NCBI GenBank assembly: GCA_019745005.1
Contig: JAIETO010000022.1
Location: 1-52,346 of the forward strand
DNA: 52,346 nt
DNA from: Burkholderiaceae bacterium
Lineage (GTDB): Bacteria; Pseudomonadota; Gammaproteobacteria; Burkholderiales; Burkholderiaceae_D
Reading direction: 5' to 3'
In this document: positions 1-7,961 of the stretch, in pieces
Layout of the letters: every line of letters starts with the position of its first letter
Numbering within the stretch: the stretch's first letter is position 1
The notes under the pieces: generated by a model
What the model was told of the DNA's origin: nothing
Seen by the model: the letters and a program-made list of their open reading frames with translations, nothing else
Database searches by the model: none
Program-made: the position numbers and the translations under genes

Positions 1-1322
1 ACTTGATCCTGTGTCTTAATGGTTTGCGCGTTCGCTTGATAAACGCGCTGCGCCGTAATCAAGTTCACCAATTCGCCTGTCAAGTCCGTATTTGAATCTT
101 CCGTCGCGCTCGATGTGAGTACGCCCAAGCTGCCTGAACCTGGGTTTGCTACTAAGGCATTTCCCGATTCGGACGTTTCAGACCATTGGTTATCACCGAG
201 TGACTGCAAACCATTGGGGTTGACGAAATTAGCTAGCGCAACTTGTCCTAAAACGGAGGTTCTTCCGTTGGTATAGCTACCAACAATCGTGCCATCCGCA
301 CCTGTGCTAAAACGCGCTAACTTACCTGACGTGAAGCCGTCTTGGTTCAAGGTATTAACACTAAATGCAGAGCCATACTGGCTGGTGCCGGTATAGTCGA
401 ATTTAATCGTAGGCGTTGAAATAGGCGTCACGGCGACCGCGCTGACTGGCACCGCAATACCCAATGCGCGCGGATTTGTGGCACTGAATGCGGGCGTCGC
501 AGAAACCAAGGCACCAAGATTACTAAACGCCAAAGTACCAACTGCGTTGGTCGGTGCCGGCGCAGCGGCTGTACCATTAATCAATACGCCGTCAACAGTA
601 GCGAAAACATCCCATTGCGCAGTCGTACCTGCAGGTGCTGGGCGCGCGGCAGAAGCTGGGTCGACGCGCACGTAGAAGGTTTGCAAGACGTGCGAGTTAC
701 CCAAGCTATCGAAGACAGAAACTGAGGTCGAATTATTGTAACTGGTCGGGTCGGTAATGGAAAACGCGATAGGCGTAATTACAGGTGGCGTGGCAACAGG
801 TAACTGCGTACCCGGCACCAATGCGCGCGAATCCAAATTTAAAATTGCATTCACGTTGTCGGTTTGCTTTGGCGCGATATCCGAGGTATTAATCAGCAGC
901 GGCACGGCCGCACCGGTTGACAATACGCCGTTCGCATCGGCCAAATAACCCGTCACATTTGCACCTTGCGCGTTAACGATTTGACCCGATTTGTTTAACT
1001 GAAACTGCCCATTGCGGCTGTAGGTAATCGCGCCGTTATTCGATAAGCGGAAAAACCCTTGCCCGTTAATCGCCAAATCCAGCGGATTATTGGTCGCCGT
1101 GATATTTCCTTGTGTGAAAAGCTGCGCGACAGTAGATACTTTCGTACCGATACCTACAGAATTGGTCCCGCCACCGCCACTCAGAGAATTGGCGAACACG
1201 TCAGCAAATTGAGCTTGTGCCTGCTTAAAACCAACCGTGTTCGCGTTAGAAATATTATTGCCGATCACATCAAGTGATCTAGATGCCGCGTTTAAACCAC
1301 TCAATCCTTGTTGAAAAGCCAT
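1..1322 (-). CDS. flgE: Flagellar hook protein FlgE (3' end outside window)
   Basis: FlgE polymerises into the flagellar hook, the extracellular universal joint between rod and filament. The N-terminus, MAFQQGLSGLNAASRSLDV followed by IGNNISN, is the standard axial-protein start. The last residues in the window, VNLITAQRVYQANAQTIKTQ, match the conserved C-terminal helix that lies about ten residues before the normal end. About 440 residues are present and only a short tail is missing. An AGACTT stretch and GGAG-like bases precede the ATG. It is the last gene visible in the leftward flgB-flgC-flgD-flgE series. The low-conservation middle, rich in Ala, Thr and Val, is expected for the exposed hook domains. 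Confidence 0.95.
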   Translation of the reverse strand, partial: MAFQQGLSGLNAASRSLDVIGNNISNANTVGFKQAQAQFADVFANSLSGGGGTNSVGIGTKVSTVAQLFTQGNITATNNPLDLAINGQGFFRLSNNGAITYSRNGQFQLNKSGQIVNAQGANVTGYLADANGVLSTGAAVPLLINTSDIAPKQTDNVNAILNLDSRALVPGTQLPVATPPVITPIAFSITDPTSYNNSTSVSVFDSLGNSHVLQTFYVRVDPASAARPAPAGTTAQWDVFATVDGVLINGTAAAPAPTNAVGTLAFSNLGALVSATPAFSATNPRALGIAVPVSAVAVTPISTPTIKFDYTGTSQYGSAFSVNTLNQDGFTSGKLARFSTGADGTIVGSYTNGRTSVLGQVALANFVNPNGLQSLGDNQWSETSESGNALVANPGSGSLGVLTSSATEDSNTDLTGELVNLITAQRVYQANAQTIKTQDQ

Positions 1323-1382
1323 AATAAGTCTCCATTCCTCTAAAAAAACTAAAAATTAATCTTCTGTAAAACGCCAAACAAC

Positions 1383-2054
1383 TCAATAAACTTGTTTGAT
1401 ATCACTCACATTGACATCACCGACATTGGCTACCGTGAGCTTGTTGCCCTGTGCTCCACTAGAAATACTGTCAACCAAACCAAAACTGAGTGTGGACGCC
1501 GTAATTTTCTTTGCACCTGCTGTGGCATCAACAGTGAATTGGTAGACGCCGTTTTGCGCCAACACACCTGCGTCTGATTTTCCGTCCCAAGTAAAGGTGC
1601 TGACGCCAGCAGGTGCCACGCCCAGATCAATATTTCGCACCACGAGGCCATTCGAATCTTTAATGGTGACTTGCAGGCGATCAACCGACTGCGGCAAATC
1701 GACGCCGTAAATAGCGTTTCCATTTGCCAATGCGATGGAAGAACCAGGCACGATCACGCCGTGACCAATCAAGTTTGCCGATTGAAGATTTTGGCTTGCT
1801 TGCACTTGTGCCAGAAGCGATTCGACGGATGCATTTAATTTCTCTATCCCCGTTACTGTGGAGAGCTGCGCCAATTGGCTAGTGACCTGCGCATTATCAA
1901 GCGGGTTCAAGGGATCTTGATTTTGGATCTGTGTAACTAACAGTTTCAGAAAGCGATCTTCTGCAGCCGCGGTTGTCGATGTATCAGTTTTCTTCTTCCC
2001 ATTGACAGTATCGAGTAGACCTTGATCAACAGTGTTGGTTTGTATAGTGGTCAT
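1383..2054 (-). CDS. flgD: Basal-body rod modification / hook-capping protein FlgD
   Basis: FlgD caps the growing hook and guides FlgE assembly; it is shed when the hook is complete. The 223-residue product has the family hallmark near residues 33-70, RFLKLLVTQIQNQDPLNPLD followed by a QLAQLSTVTGIEKLN helix. A FlgD Ig-like/tudor region follows (roughly residues 105-215), containing the GxYxF-type strand NGVYQFTVDA. It sits 31 bp after flgC and 60 bp before flgE in the leftward flg operon. Length and motifs are typical, so the call is firm. Confidence 0.95.
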   Translation of the reverse strand: MTTIQTNTVDQGLLDTVNGKKKTDTSTTAAAEDRFLKLLVTQIQNQDPLNPLDNAQVTSQLAQLSTVTGIEKLNASVESLLAQVQASQNLQSANLIGHGVIVPGSSIALANGNAIYGVDLPQSVDRLQVTIKDSNGLVVRNIDLGVAPAGVSTFTWDGKSDAGVLAQNGVYQFTVDATAGAKKITASTLSFGLVDSISSGAQGNKLTVANVGDVNVSDIKQVY

Positions 2055-2085
2055 AATGCGCTTTCCAAAATGTTAGTAAGGAGGT

Positions 2086-2490
2086 CTACTGCCCGAGCGT
2101 GAGTGTTTTTAACAAGAGCGTTTTTGCCGAATTCATAATGTCAACATTGGTTTGATACGAGCGCGATGCGGAAATCATGTTGACCATTTCTTCTACCGGA
2201 TTGACGTTGGGCGTTGCAACGTAACCTTGCGCGTCAGCTAACGGATGCTTCGGGTCGTACTGCAGTTTTGGCGCCGTCGTGTCTTCAACCACCTCGCTCA
2301 CCCGAACACCTGTAGCGGTATTTCCTGCTACTGGAGTGGCGCTAAAAACGACGTGTTTCGCACGATACGGCTGCCCGTTTGAGCTGGTCACACTATCGGC
2401 ATTGGCTAGGTTACTTGCTACCGCGTTCAGTCGATGCGACTGTGCGCTCATGGCTGATCCGGCGACATCAAAAATATTAAACAATGACAT
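2086..2490 (-). CDS. flgC: Flagellar proximal rod protein FlgC
   Basis: FlgC builds the proximal rod of the flagellar basal body in the periplasm. The 134-residue sequence begins [20 protein letters not shown] and continues with the rod-protein signature [13 protein letters not shown]. It ends with the conserved [20 protein letters not shown] region, which forms the C-terminal coiled-coil helix. Length is normal. It follows flgB with only 2 bp between the genes and precedes flgD, so it is almost certainly cotranscribed. Confidence 0.96.
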   Translation of the reverse strand: MSLFNIFDVAGSAMSAQSHRLNAVASNLANADSVTSSNGQPYRAKHVVFSATPVAGNTATGVRVSEVVEDTTAPKLQYDPKHPLADAQGYVATPNVNPVEEMVNMISASRSYQTNVDIMNSAKTLLLKTLTLGQ

Positions 2491-2492
2491 GA

Positions 2493-2897
2493 TTATTGCC
2501 CTTGCAACGCGGCCAATAGGCCGCGAATTTGTAGATTAATGATGGTTAAGCTCGCTTCGTAACGCAAAGAATTATCGGCAAATTGATTTCTCTCGACATC
2601 CAGATCAACCGTATTTCCATCGATGTTGCCTTGACCGTTTTCTCGATAAAAAGGCGGCACCGCATTCGCGTTCGGCAAAGCATTAAGATGCGCGTTTGCC
2701 GTTTTGTTCAACTCACCTGCGGCTGTTTGCGCACTCGGATTCAAGGCTTGATTGAGCGCAGACGAAAAATCAATGTCACGCGCTTTGTAGTTTGGCGTGT
2801 CGGCATTGGCGATATTTGAAGCCAGCAATTGCTGACGCTGACCTCGCACAGACAAGGCAGTTTCATGAAACTTAAAATAATCGTCTATCCTGCTCAC
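2493..2897 (-). CDS. flgB: Flagellar proximal rod protein FlgB
   Basis: FlgB is a proximal rod subunit. The region [20 protein letters not shown] followed by NYKARDIDF is diagnostic of FlgB, and the C-terminal helix [17 protein letters not shown] is conserved. The reading frame is open from a GTG at 2915. I prefer the internal GTG at 2897, because it lies just after a GGGGG run and gives the usual N-terminus ([15 protein letters not shown]), for 134 residues. It is the first gene of the leftward flg operon and is divergent from flgA across a gap of about 190 bp. Confidence 0.93.
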   Translation of the reverse strand: MSRIDDYFKFHETALSVRGQRQQLLASNIANADTPNYKARDIDFSSALNQALNPSAQTAAGELNKTANAHLNALPNANAVPPFYRENGQGNIDGNTVDLDVERNQFADNSLRYEASLTIINLQIRGLLAALQGQ

Positions 2898-3087
2898 AAC
2901 ACCCCCGAGATACACATCTAATAAGCCACAACATCAAGAAAAATCGGTTTTTCATGTATTGCATAGTAGACCGCACACTCCAAACAGCATTGGGCGATAA
3001 GCGCGGTAAAACACCATCTATTCTTCACTTCAACGGCAATGCCACGGTCTAAAATGAAGTTCATATTTTTGGATTAGGTGATTGATC
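2898..3087. promoter_or_regulatory. Divergent flgB / flgA regulatory region
   Basis: This non-coding stretch separates the leftward flgBCDE genes from the rightward flgA gene and must hold both promoters. In enteric and betaproteobacterial systems this divergent promoter pair is an FlhDC-activated class 2 site driven by sigma-70. I could not identify a convincing FlhDC box or a sigma-28 or sigma-54 consensus by eye. An AGGTGA Shine-Dalgarno sequence at 3075-3080 serves the flgA ATG at 3088. Confidence 0.5.
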
Positions 3088-3777
3088 ATGAAGCTGTTTG
3101 CCGCGCTTTTATTCATAGGTAGTTTGGGATTTTCTTCCCATGCCCTAGCGCAGGTGCACAGCCATAGCGACTTACTGAAACTGGGTGAAAGTTTTTTGCG
3201 TAGTCAAAACAGCAAACACGACGGCCAAATCAACATCGTTATGGGACAAATTGATCCCCGCCTCAACTTACCGGCATGCGACGATCCAAGTGCGTTTCTA
3301 CCTCAAGGCGGCAAAATCAATGGTAAAACGACCCTTGGAATACGCTGCACCGCGCCAAAACCGTGGAATATTTTTGTCGCCGCTCAGGTTCAGTTAATTG
3401 GCGAGTATTTGGTCGCAGCGACTCCCCTCGCGCAAGGTCATGTCGTTGCTGAAAGTGATATCAAGAAAGTAAGTGGCGATGTTATGGGCTTACCTGCAGG
3501 CAGTATCACTAACCAGGAGTATGTGATTGGTAAAACCTTGCAACAAAGCGTCCCTGCGGGCGCCACTTTTAAAACCACAGGTTTAAAAAATGCCTTAGCA
3601 ATTCAGCAAGGTCAAACGGTAAAAATTATTGCTGCAGGCAAAAGCTTCAACGTTTCGACGGATGGACAAGCAATTGGTAGTGCGGCAGAAGGACAAATCG
3701 CCAAGGCAAAAACGGCATCTGGACAGTTAGTAACTGGTATCGCTAAGGCAGGCGGTGTGCTTGAAGTTCAATACTAA
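3088..3777 (+). CDS. flgA: Flagellar P-ring assembly chaperone FlgA
   Basis: FlgA is a periplasmic chaperone needed to polymerise the FlgI P ring. The product (229 residues from this start) opens with a Sec signal peptide, MKLFAALLFIGSLGFSSHALA, with likely cleavage after ALA. The C-terminal two thirds form an SAF-type domain: LVAATPLAQGHVVAESDIKK, GKTLQQSVPAGATF, then the QGQTVKIIAAGKSF strand. An in-frame TTG exists 6 bp upstream. The ATG at 3088 is preferred because AGGTGA lies about 8 bp before it and the signal peptide then begins MKLF. It is divergent from flgB and upstream of flgM. Confidence 0.93.
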   Translation: MKLFAALLFIGSLGFSSHALAQVHSHSDLLKLGESFLRSQNSKHDGQINIVMGQIDPRLNLPACDDPSAFLPQGGKINGKTTLGIRCTAPKPWNIFVAAQVQLIGEYLVAATPLAQGHVVAESDIKKVSGDVMGLPAGSITNQEYVIGKTLQQSVPAGATFKTTGLKNALAIQQGQTVKIIAAGKSFNVSTDGQAIGSAAEGQIAKAKTASGQLVTGIAKAGGVLEVQY

Positions 3778-3923
3778 TAGGTGTGATTGACAACATACAA
3801 AATAAGCGCCCTGGTCTACGTTTCATCCTTGCTTGGCGATAAAAATGCTTAAAATACATTGAAATAAATGAAATAAAAAACGGTGTGGAAACCAAATTGA
3901 AACGATTTTTCCGTGTGAGCAGT

Positions 3924-3950
3924 TAAAGTTTAAAATTACACGGCCGATAA
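3924..3950 (+). promoter_or_regulatory. Sigma-28 (FliA) promoter of flgM-flgN
   Basis: TAAAGTTT at 3924-3931 is followed by exactly 11 bases and then GCCGATAA at 3943-3950. This is an exact match to the enteric sigma-28 consensus TAAAGTTT-N11-GCCGATAA. It lies 43 bp before the flgM GTG. It indicates that flgM and flgN are transcribed as late (class 3) genes by FliA, whose gene lies about 2 kb away in this window, which closes the FliA/FlgM feedback loop. Confidence 0.9.
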
Positions 3951-3993
3951 ACAGATTGTTGATAAATGTAAATCCACCCCAAGAGGTAATGCT

Positions 3994-4308
3994 GTGACTA
4001 TTCTCGATTCCATTAATAAGGCCGGCGGACTGCCACTCAGCCCACCGCAAACAAGGACAGAAAGACCGCCAGAGAAAGCCGAGGCAGCGACCACGCCTTC
4101 GCATAATGTGCAGATCTCTGCCCTGTCGACTCAATTGCAAGCGCTACAAAAGACACAAGCGAGTGGTGCTGTGTTTGAAGCAAAAAAGGTGGAAGAGATT
4201 CGCCTGGCAATTTCTGAGGGACGGTTTCAAGTCAATTCTGAAAAAGTCGCGGATGGTCTTCTGGAGACAGTAAAAGACCTGCTTAGTGCAAGAAAACGAT
4301 CATCATGA
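3994..4308 (+). CDS. flgM: Anti-sigma-28 factor FlgM
   Basis: FlgM binds and inhibits FliA until the hook-basal body is complete, then is exported. The 104-residue protein starts MTILDSINKAGGLPLSPPQ and has a low-complexity, probably disordered N-terminal half. The C-terminal half carries the sigma-binding pattern VFEAKKVEEIRLAISEGRFQ followed by VNSEKVADGLLETVKDLL. The start is GTG with AAGAGGT at an acceptable distance; an ATG four bases upstream is out of frame and stops at once. The gene has a perfect sigma-28 promoter and overlaps flgN by 4 bp (ATGA), so translation is probably coupled. Confidence 0.95.
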   Translation: MTILDSINKAGGLPLSPPQTRTERPPEKAEAATTPSHNVQISALSTQLQALQKTQASGAVFEAKKVEEIRLAISEGRFQVNSEKVADGLLETVKDLLSARKRSS

Positions 4309-4793
4309 CGCCAACTAGTTCGAGTTTGACAGAATTACATCAATGCATACAAGATGAAATGTCGGCCATGTCGGCATTTGCAAAAGTTCTCAAGCTCGAA
4401 CAAGCCGCCCTTATCTCTGGTGAGACCGGGCAGTTAGAATCCATCACGCAAGAAAAATCCCTGATCATTAAACAACTTACGGATCTCGAAAAAATTCGTA
4501 AATCATCGTTGACGAGATCAGGCTATTCAACCGACCTAAGCGGCATGCAAGAATATCTTGCCAGCACTGGCGAAGCGGCCGAGACCAAGTCAATTTGGCA
4601 ATCGCTCCTAGAAATTTCTCGGCAGGCAAAAGAATTCAATCGTACGAACGGTATTTTGATTAACCGTTTCCTGACGCGCAACCAAGCCGCACTAAATATC
4701 CTCCACCGGAAAGATCCTTCTGCTGCGCTGTATGGCCCCAATGGCCAATCAACCAATAGTCTAGGTTCGGGTCGCGGCTTTGTCGCTGGTTAA
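4305..4793 (+). CDS. flgN: Flagellar export chaperone FlgN
   Basis: FlgN is the cytoplasmic chaperone for the hook-filament junction proteins FlgK and FlgL. The 162-residue protein is predominantly helical with heptad-like leucines (ELHQCIQDEMSAMSAFAKVL, then KSLIIKQLTDLEKIRKSSL), as in the family. The C-terminal part, NGILINRFLTRNQAALNIL followed by LYGPNGQ, is the conserved FlgN end. It overlaps flgM by 4 bp. It is convergent with motD; 92 bp separate the two stop codons and I see no strong terminator there. Confidence 0.93.
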   Translation: MTPTSSSLTELHQCIQDEMSAMSAFAKVLKLEQAALISGETGQLESITQEKSLIIKQLTDLEKIRKSSLTRSGYSTDLSGMQEYLASTGEAAETKSIWQSLLEISRQAKEFNRTNGILINRFLTRNQAALNILHRKDPSAALYGPNGQSTNSLGSGRGFVAG

Positions 4794-4885
4794 TTATTCA
4801 AACGCAGCAATCCAATCGACGAAAAAATAGACAGCTCCAGCGCGTGATGCACTGAGTAAATGCTGCTTTGGAAAAAAAACTTTGC

Positions 4886-5650
4886 TTATCGTTGAACGGG
4901 AATCTCTACTGCCTGTTCCGGCAATAAGGCAAGTATTGTTACAGTCACACGCCGATTTCTCGCACGCCCTTCTGCGGTGAGATTTGACCCCACTGGTTGT
5001 TTTGGGCCTTGCCCAACGGCCGTCATGCGCTTCTCATCCACGCCGTTTTCTGTGAACAAGCGCGCAACGGCGCTGGCTCGTACTGCTGACAATTCCCAAT
5101 TGGATGGGAAAGTTTGATTCTTGATAGGTAAGTTATCCGTGTGACCTTCAACCTGAATTTCATGCGTGTCCGCCGCCAACACCGATGCAATGGCTTTGAG
5201 CGCTTGGCTAGAAAAATCATTTAACTTTGCTTCACCAGGCGCAAACAAAACACTGGCGTTGATCTCAATCGTGACGCCTCGGCTGGTTTGTGTGACTTGT
5301 ACTTTGCCTTCGCGCACTAAGGGTTCGAGTACCGCCAAAATATCTCTGGCAATTACAGTCATTTGCTCGCGCTCTTTGCGTAGTGGCTCTACCTTTTGTT
5401 TAACTACGGGGATTGGGTCGAGCTTGAAGGTTTGTGCTTCGGGCGCCTCAGGTATCTTGCCCAGTGGCGAAATTGTCTTTCCAAATGCACCCGTCAAGGC
5501 ATTTGATAGGACACGATATTTGCCTTCATTGATTGAGGAAATTGCGTACATAACCACAAAAAAAGCAAACAGCAGCGTCATAAAATCGGCGTAGGACACC
5601 AACCAACGCTCATGGTTATCCGGCTCTTCCTTATACTTTTTTCGCGCCAT
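4886..5650 (-). CDS. motD: Stator protein MotD (MotB paralogue)
   Basis: This is the peptidoglycan-anchored stator subunit of a second motor set. The N-terminus has one membrane helix, WLVSYADFMTLLFAFFVVMY, with the ion-binding Asp of the SYADF motif. The C-terminal half is an OmpA-like domain with VEGHTDNLPI and NWELSAVRASAV, then RARNRRVTV. The short, charged N-terminus (MARKKYKEEPDNHERW) resembles MotD/PomB proteins rather than classical MotB, and differs clearly from the MotB at 21980-22867. It is the last gene of flhB-flhA-flhF-flhG-fliA-motC-motD, 2 bp after motC. Length of 254 is normal. Confidence 0.9.
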   Translation of the reverse strand: MARKKYKEEPDNHERWLVSYADFMTLLFAFFVVMYAISSINEGKYRVLSNALTGAFGKTISPLGKIPEAPEAQTFKLDPIPVVKQKVEPLRKEREQMTVIARDILAVLEPLVREGKVQVTQTSRGVTIEINASVLFAPGEAKLNDFSSQALKAIASVLAADTHEIQVEGHTDNLPIKNQTFPSNWELSAVRASAVARLFTENGVDEKRMTAVGQGPKQPVGSNLTAEGRARNRRVTVTILALLPEQAVEIPVQR

Positions 5651-5652
5651 TG

Positions 5653-6399
5653 CTAGTCAACTTGTTTGTGATTGGAGAGGCGTTCTTCAACAACCCTTGG
5701 ACTATCGCCCTGCGCGATACTGTAAAAGATATCGGCAAGCATTTCACGCCTTGTGACTTCACGACTAACCACTTCTTTCAACTTATTACTGACTGGCAAG
5801 AAGAATAAATTCGCCAAACCCACGCCATAAATCGTGGCGACAAAAGCGACGGCGATACCACTACCTAATTTGCTCGGATCGGAAAGATTTTCCATCACGT
5901 GAATTAAACCGAGTACCGCACCCAAGATGCCTATGGTTGGCGAATATCCACCCGCAGCGTCCCATATCTTGATGGCCTGCCTTTGTTCCATCTCGTAAAA
6001 AGAAATATCAACATCAAGAATATCTTTCAATCGATCTGGGTCGATGCCATCGATAACTAAGCGCAGACCCTTCCCGATAAATGGATCTTTTGACGCTTCC
6101 ATATACCGTTCTAGGCTCAGAAAGCCTTCACGCCTAGCCACTACACTCCAGATTAGTGCGTCTTGCACTGTTTTGCGACTGGTGTCTTCGGGCATGGAAA
6201 CAATCCAGCGCAACATCTTTAAGCCACGTATAAAAACCGGCATGCGACTTTGCAATAGCACCGCGCCCATCGTACTCACGACGACAATAATAAAAGCGGC
6301 GGGTTGCAGCAAAGAGGAAAGGCGGCCACCTTCCAGCAGTTGCCCAACTAGAATGCCGACAAAAACAAGTACAAGTCCTACTACGCTAGCCCAGTCCAC
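5653..6399 (-). CDS. motC: Stator protein MotC (MotA paralogue)
   Basis: MotC is the MotA/ExbB-family membrane subunit paired with MotD. Four membrane segments are visible: residues about 5-20 (VVGLVLVFVGILVGQLL), 33-50 (AAFIIVVVSTMGAVLL), then GGYSPTIGILGAVLGLIHVM and GIAVAFVATIYGVGLANLFF. A long cytoplasmic loop after the second segment carries the charged torque-generating region. At 248 residues it is shorter than the MotA at 22890-23750 and lacks that protein's typical N-terminus. It overlaps the 3' end of fliA by 19 bp, which suggests translational coupling within the fliA operon. Confidence 0.91.
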   Translation of the reverse strand: MDWASVVGLVLVFVGILVGQLLEGGRLSSLLQPAAFIIVVVSTMGAVLLQSRMPVFIRGLKMLRWIVSMPEDTSRKTVQDALIWSVVARREGFLSLERYMEASKDPFIGKGLRLVIDGIDPDRLKDILDVDISFYEMEQRQAIKIWDAAGGYSPTIGILGAVLGLIHVMENLSDPSKLGSGIAVAFVATIYGVGLANLFFLPVSNKLKEVVSREVTRREMLADIFYSIAQGDSPRVVEERLSNHKQVD

Positions 6400-7112
6400 G
6401 CTCTCTCCCTTAATGACGCCCTCAAACGCGCCACAGCTTGACTATGAATTTGCGAAATGCGCGACTCTGATACACCCATCACAGCACCGATTTCTTTCAA
6501 GTTAAGCTCTTGTTCGTAATACAAACCCATCAAGATTTTTTCACGTTCTGGCAAACTATCGATTGCATGAATTACCGCATCTCTAAAGTCGCCATGGAGA
6601 AGATCTTGTAAGGGATCGCCTGAATCATCTGCACAATAGTGGTCGAGAAAATGTTCCTTTGTGTCGGTATCATGAAAATCTTCGTAATAGACCAGTTGAT
6701 GGCCACCGCTTTCACCTAAGAACTCTTGGTACTCAAGGAGAGACATCTTAAGTTGTTTGGCAATTTCTGTTTCAAGCGGAGGACGGCCCAATTTTTGCTG
6801 CAGCAGATTCATGGCATTTTCAATTTTGCGCATGTTCTGCCTAACACCGCGCGGTAGCCAATCGCTACTGCGCAATTCATCAAGCATCGACCCGCGTATT
6901 CTTTGAATCGCGTAGGTCTCAAATTGGGCGCCATGGTTGTCTTCATAACGATTAACGGCATCGAGCAAACCGATCATCCCAGCTTGCACCAAATCGTCGA
7001 CTTCCACACTGGGTGGCAAACGCGCTTTTAATTGATACGCCAAGCGTTTCACCAACGGCGCGTGCTCCGTCAGAATAGAATTTTTGTCCGATTTTCCGCT
7101 TGCGGTATACAT
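6381..7112 (-). CDS. fliA: RNA polymerase sigma-28 factor FliA
   Basis: FliA directs transcription of late flagellar and chemotaxis genes. Region 2 is clear near residues 20-85: LVKRLAYQLKARLPPSVEVD, DLVQAGMIGLLDAVNRYE, then FETYAIQRIRGSMLDELRSS and DWLPRGVRQ. Region 4 ends the protein: LPEREKILMGLYYEQELNLK, EIGAVMGVSESRISQIHSQA. Length of 243 is typical. It sits 6 bp after flhG and overlaps motC. The anti-sigma gene flgM lies nearby on the other strand with a perfect FliA promoter, consistent with the usual regulatory circuit. Confidence 0.97.
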   Translation of the reverse strand: MYTASGKSDKNSILTEHAPLVKRLAYQLKARLPPSVEVDDLVQAGMIGLLDAVNRYEDNHGAQFETYAIQRIRGSMLDELRSSDWLPRGVRQNMRKIENAMNLLQQKLGRPPLETEIAKQLKMSLLEYQEFLGESGGHQLVYYEDFHDTDTKEHFLDHYCADDSGDPLQDLLHGDFRDAVIHAIDSLPEREKILMGLYYEQELNLKEIGAVMGVSESRISQIHSQAVARLRASLRERAWTGLA

Positions 7113-7118
7113 AAGTTT

Positions 7119-7961
7119 CTATATTTTGAGATCGGCACCTAGTTCTGAAAAATGGCGTAGCCCGGTATTCAAGGTGGTCGGACGACTTAAAGATTCAGCT
7201 AATCGGACAAACGCTTGTGACGCTTTCGCGAAAGGAAACGCATCCATTACTGATCGCCCAAGTCCCGTCGCTTTTTGTAAGTAAGCATCATGCGGGACAA
7301 AGCCCAAAAAATTCAATGGCACAGCAAGATAACGGCTTGCCGTTTGCTCTAAATTCTCAAACACCCGCTTTGCCTCAGCGTCGCTCGCATCAGTCACTAA
7401 AATTGAATAATGACGCCGCCCAATTCGATTACTTACCCGCTTTATTAATGCGTAAGCTGACTTGATTGTTGCCGGATTGGCCGACACTTGTATCACTAAT
7501 TCGCTATCGTCAAATGACGACAAGGGGAATGCATCGTGCAAATCCAATTGCGCATCAACAAGCACCAAATCAGATTTGTGGACTGCAACGTCAAACGCAC
7601 GCGATAAACGGCGACAATTTTCCGGTTGGATATTGGCTGATATTAACTGTTGTCTGGCGAGCATAGCAACCGACAGTCCTGCTGATATTTGCTTGATAAC
7701 CTCGTCCATTGTACGCTGTTGTCGCGCTACGTCCAACAAGGTTTGATCGGCGTTTGCTGCGACCCACGCACCAATGCTGCTGGTCGAAGCACGTGCATCA
7801 ACCATGAGCACCCGCAACCCTTTTGCCGCGAGTGCGGCACCTAAATTAATAAGCATGCCACTTTTCTCTTCCTCTGGTAAGGCAGACAAGAAAGTGAAGA
7901 CGCGCGGCTTTTGAATTTCGAGTAAGCGGCGCAGACCTGTTGCTTGATCAAGATTAGACAA
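7119..7961 (-). CDS. flhG: FlhG/FleN-like flagellar number regulator with degenerate P-loop
   Basis: FlhG is a MinD-family ATPase that limits flagellar number and stimulates the FlhF GTPase. The N-terminal activating motif is intact (DQATGLRRLL). The strand-loop that should hold the deviant Walker A GKGGVGKT instead reads SALPEEEKSGMLINLGAALA; the glycines and the signature lysine are gone. The later DLVLVDAQ (Walker B-like) and the MVDAR site remain partly recognisable. The frame is open from an ATG at 7997 and further upstream to 8006. A TTG at 7961 follows GAGGTG at good spacing and puts DQATGLRR near the N-terminus, so I choose it (281 residues). It overlaps flhF by 8 bp. Confidence 0.85.
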   Translation of the reverse strand: MSNLDQATGLRRLLEIQKPRVFTFLSALPEEEKSGMLINLGAALAAKGLRVLMVDARASTSSIGAWVAANADQTLLDVARQQRTMDEVIKQISAGLSVAMLARQQLISANIQPENCRRLSRAFDVAVHKSDLVLVDAQLDLHDAFPLSSFDDSELVIQVSANPATIKSAYALIKRVSNRIGRRHYSILVTDASDAEAKRVFENLEQTASRYLAVPLNFLGFVPHDAYLQKATGLGRSVMDAFPFAKASQAFVRLAESLSRPTTLNTGLRHFSELGADLKI

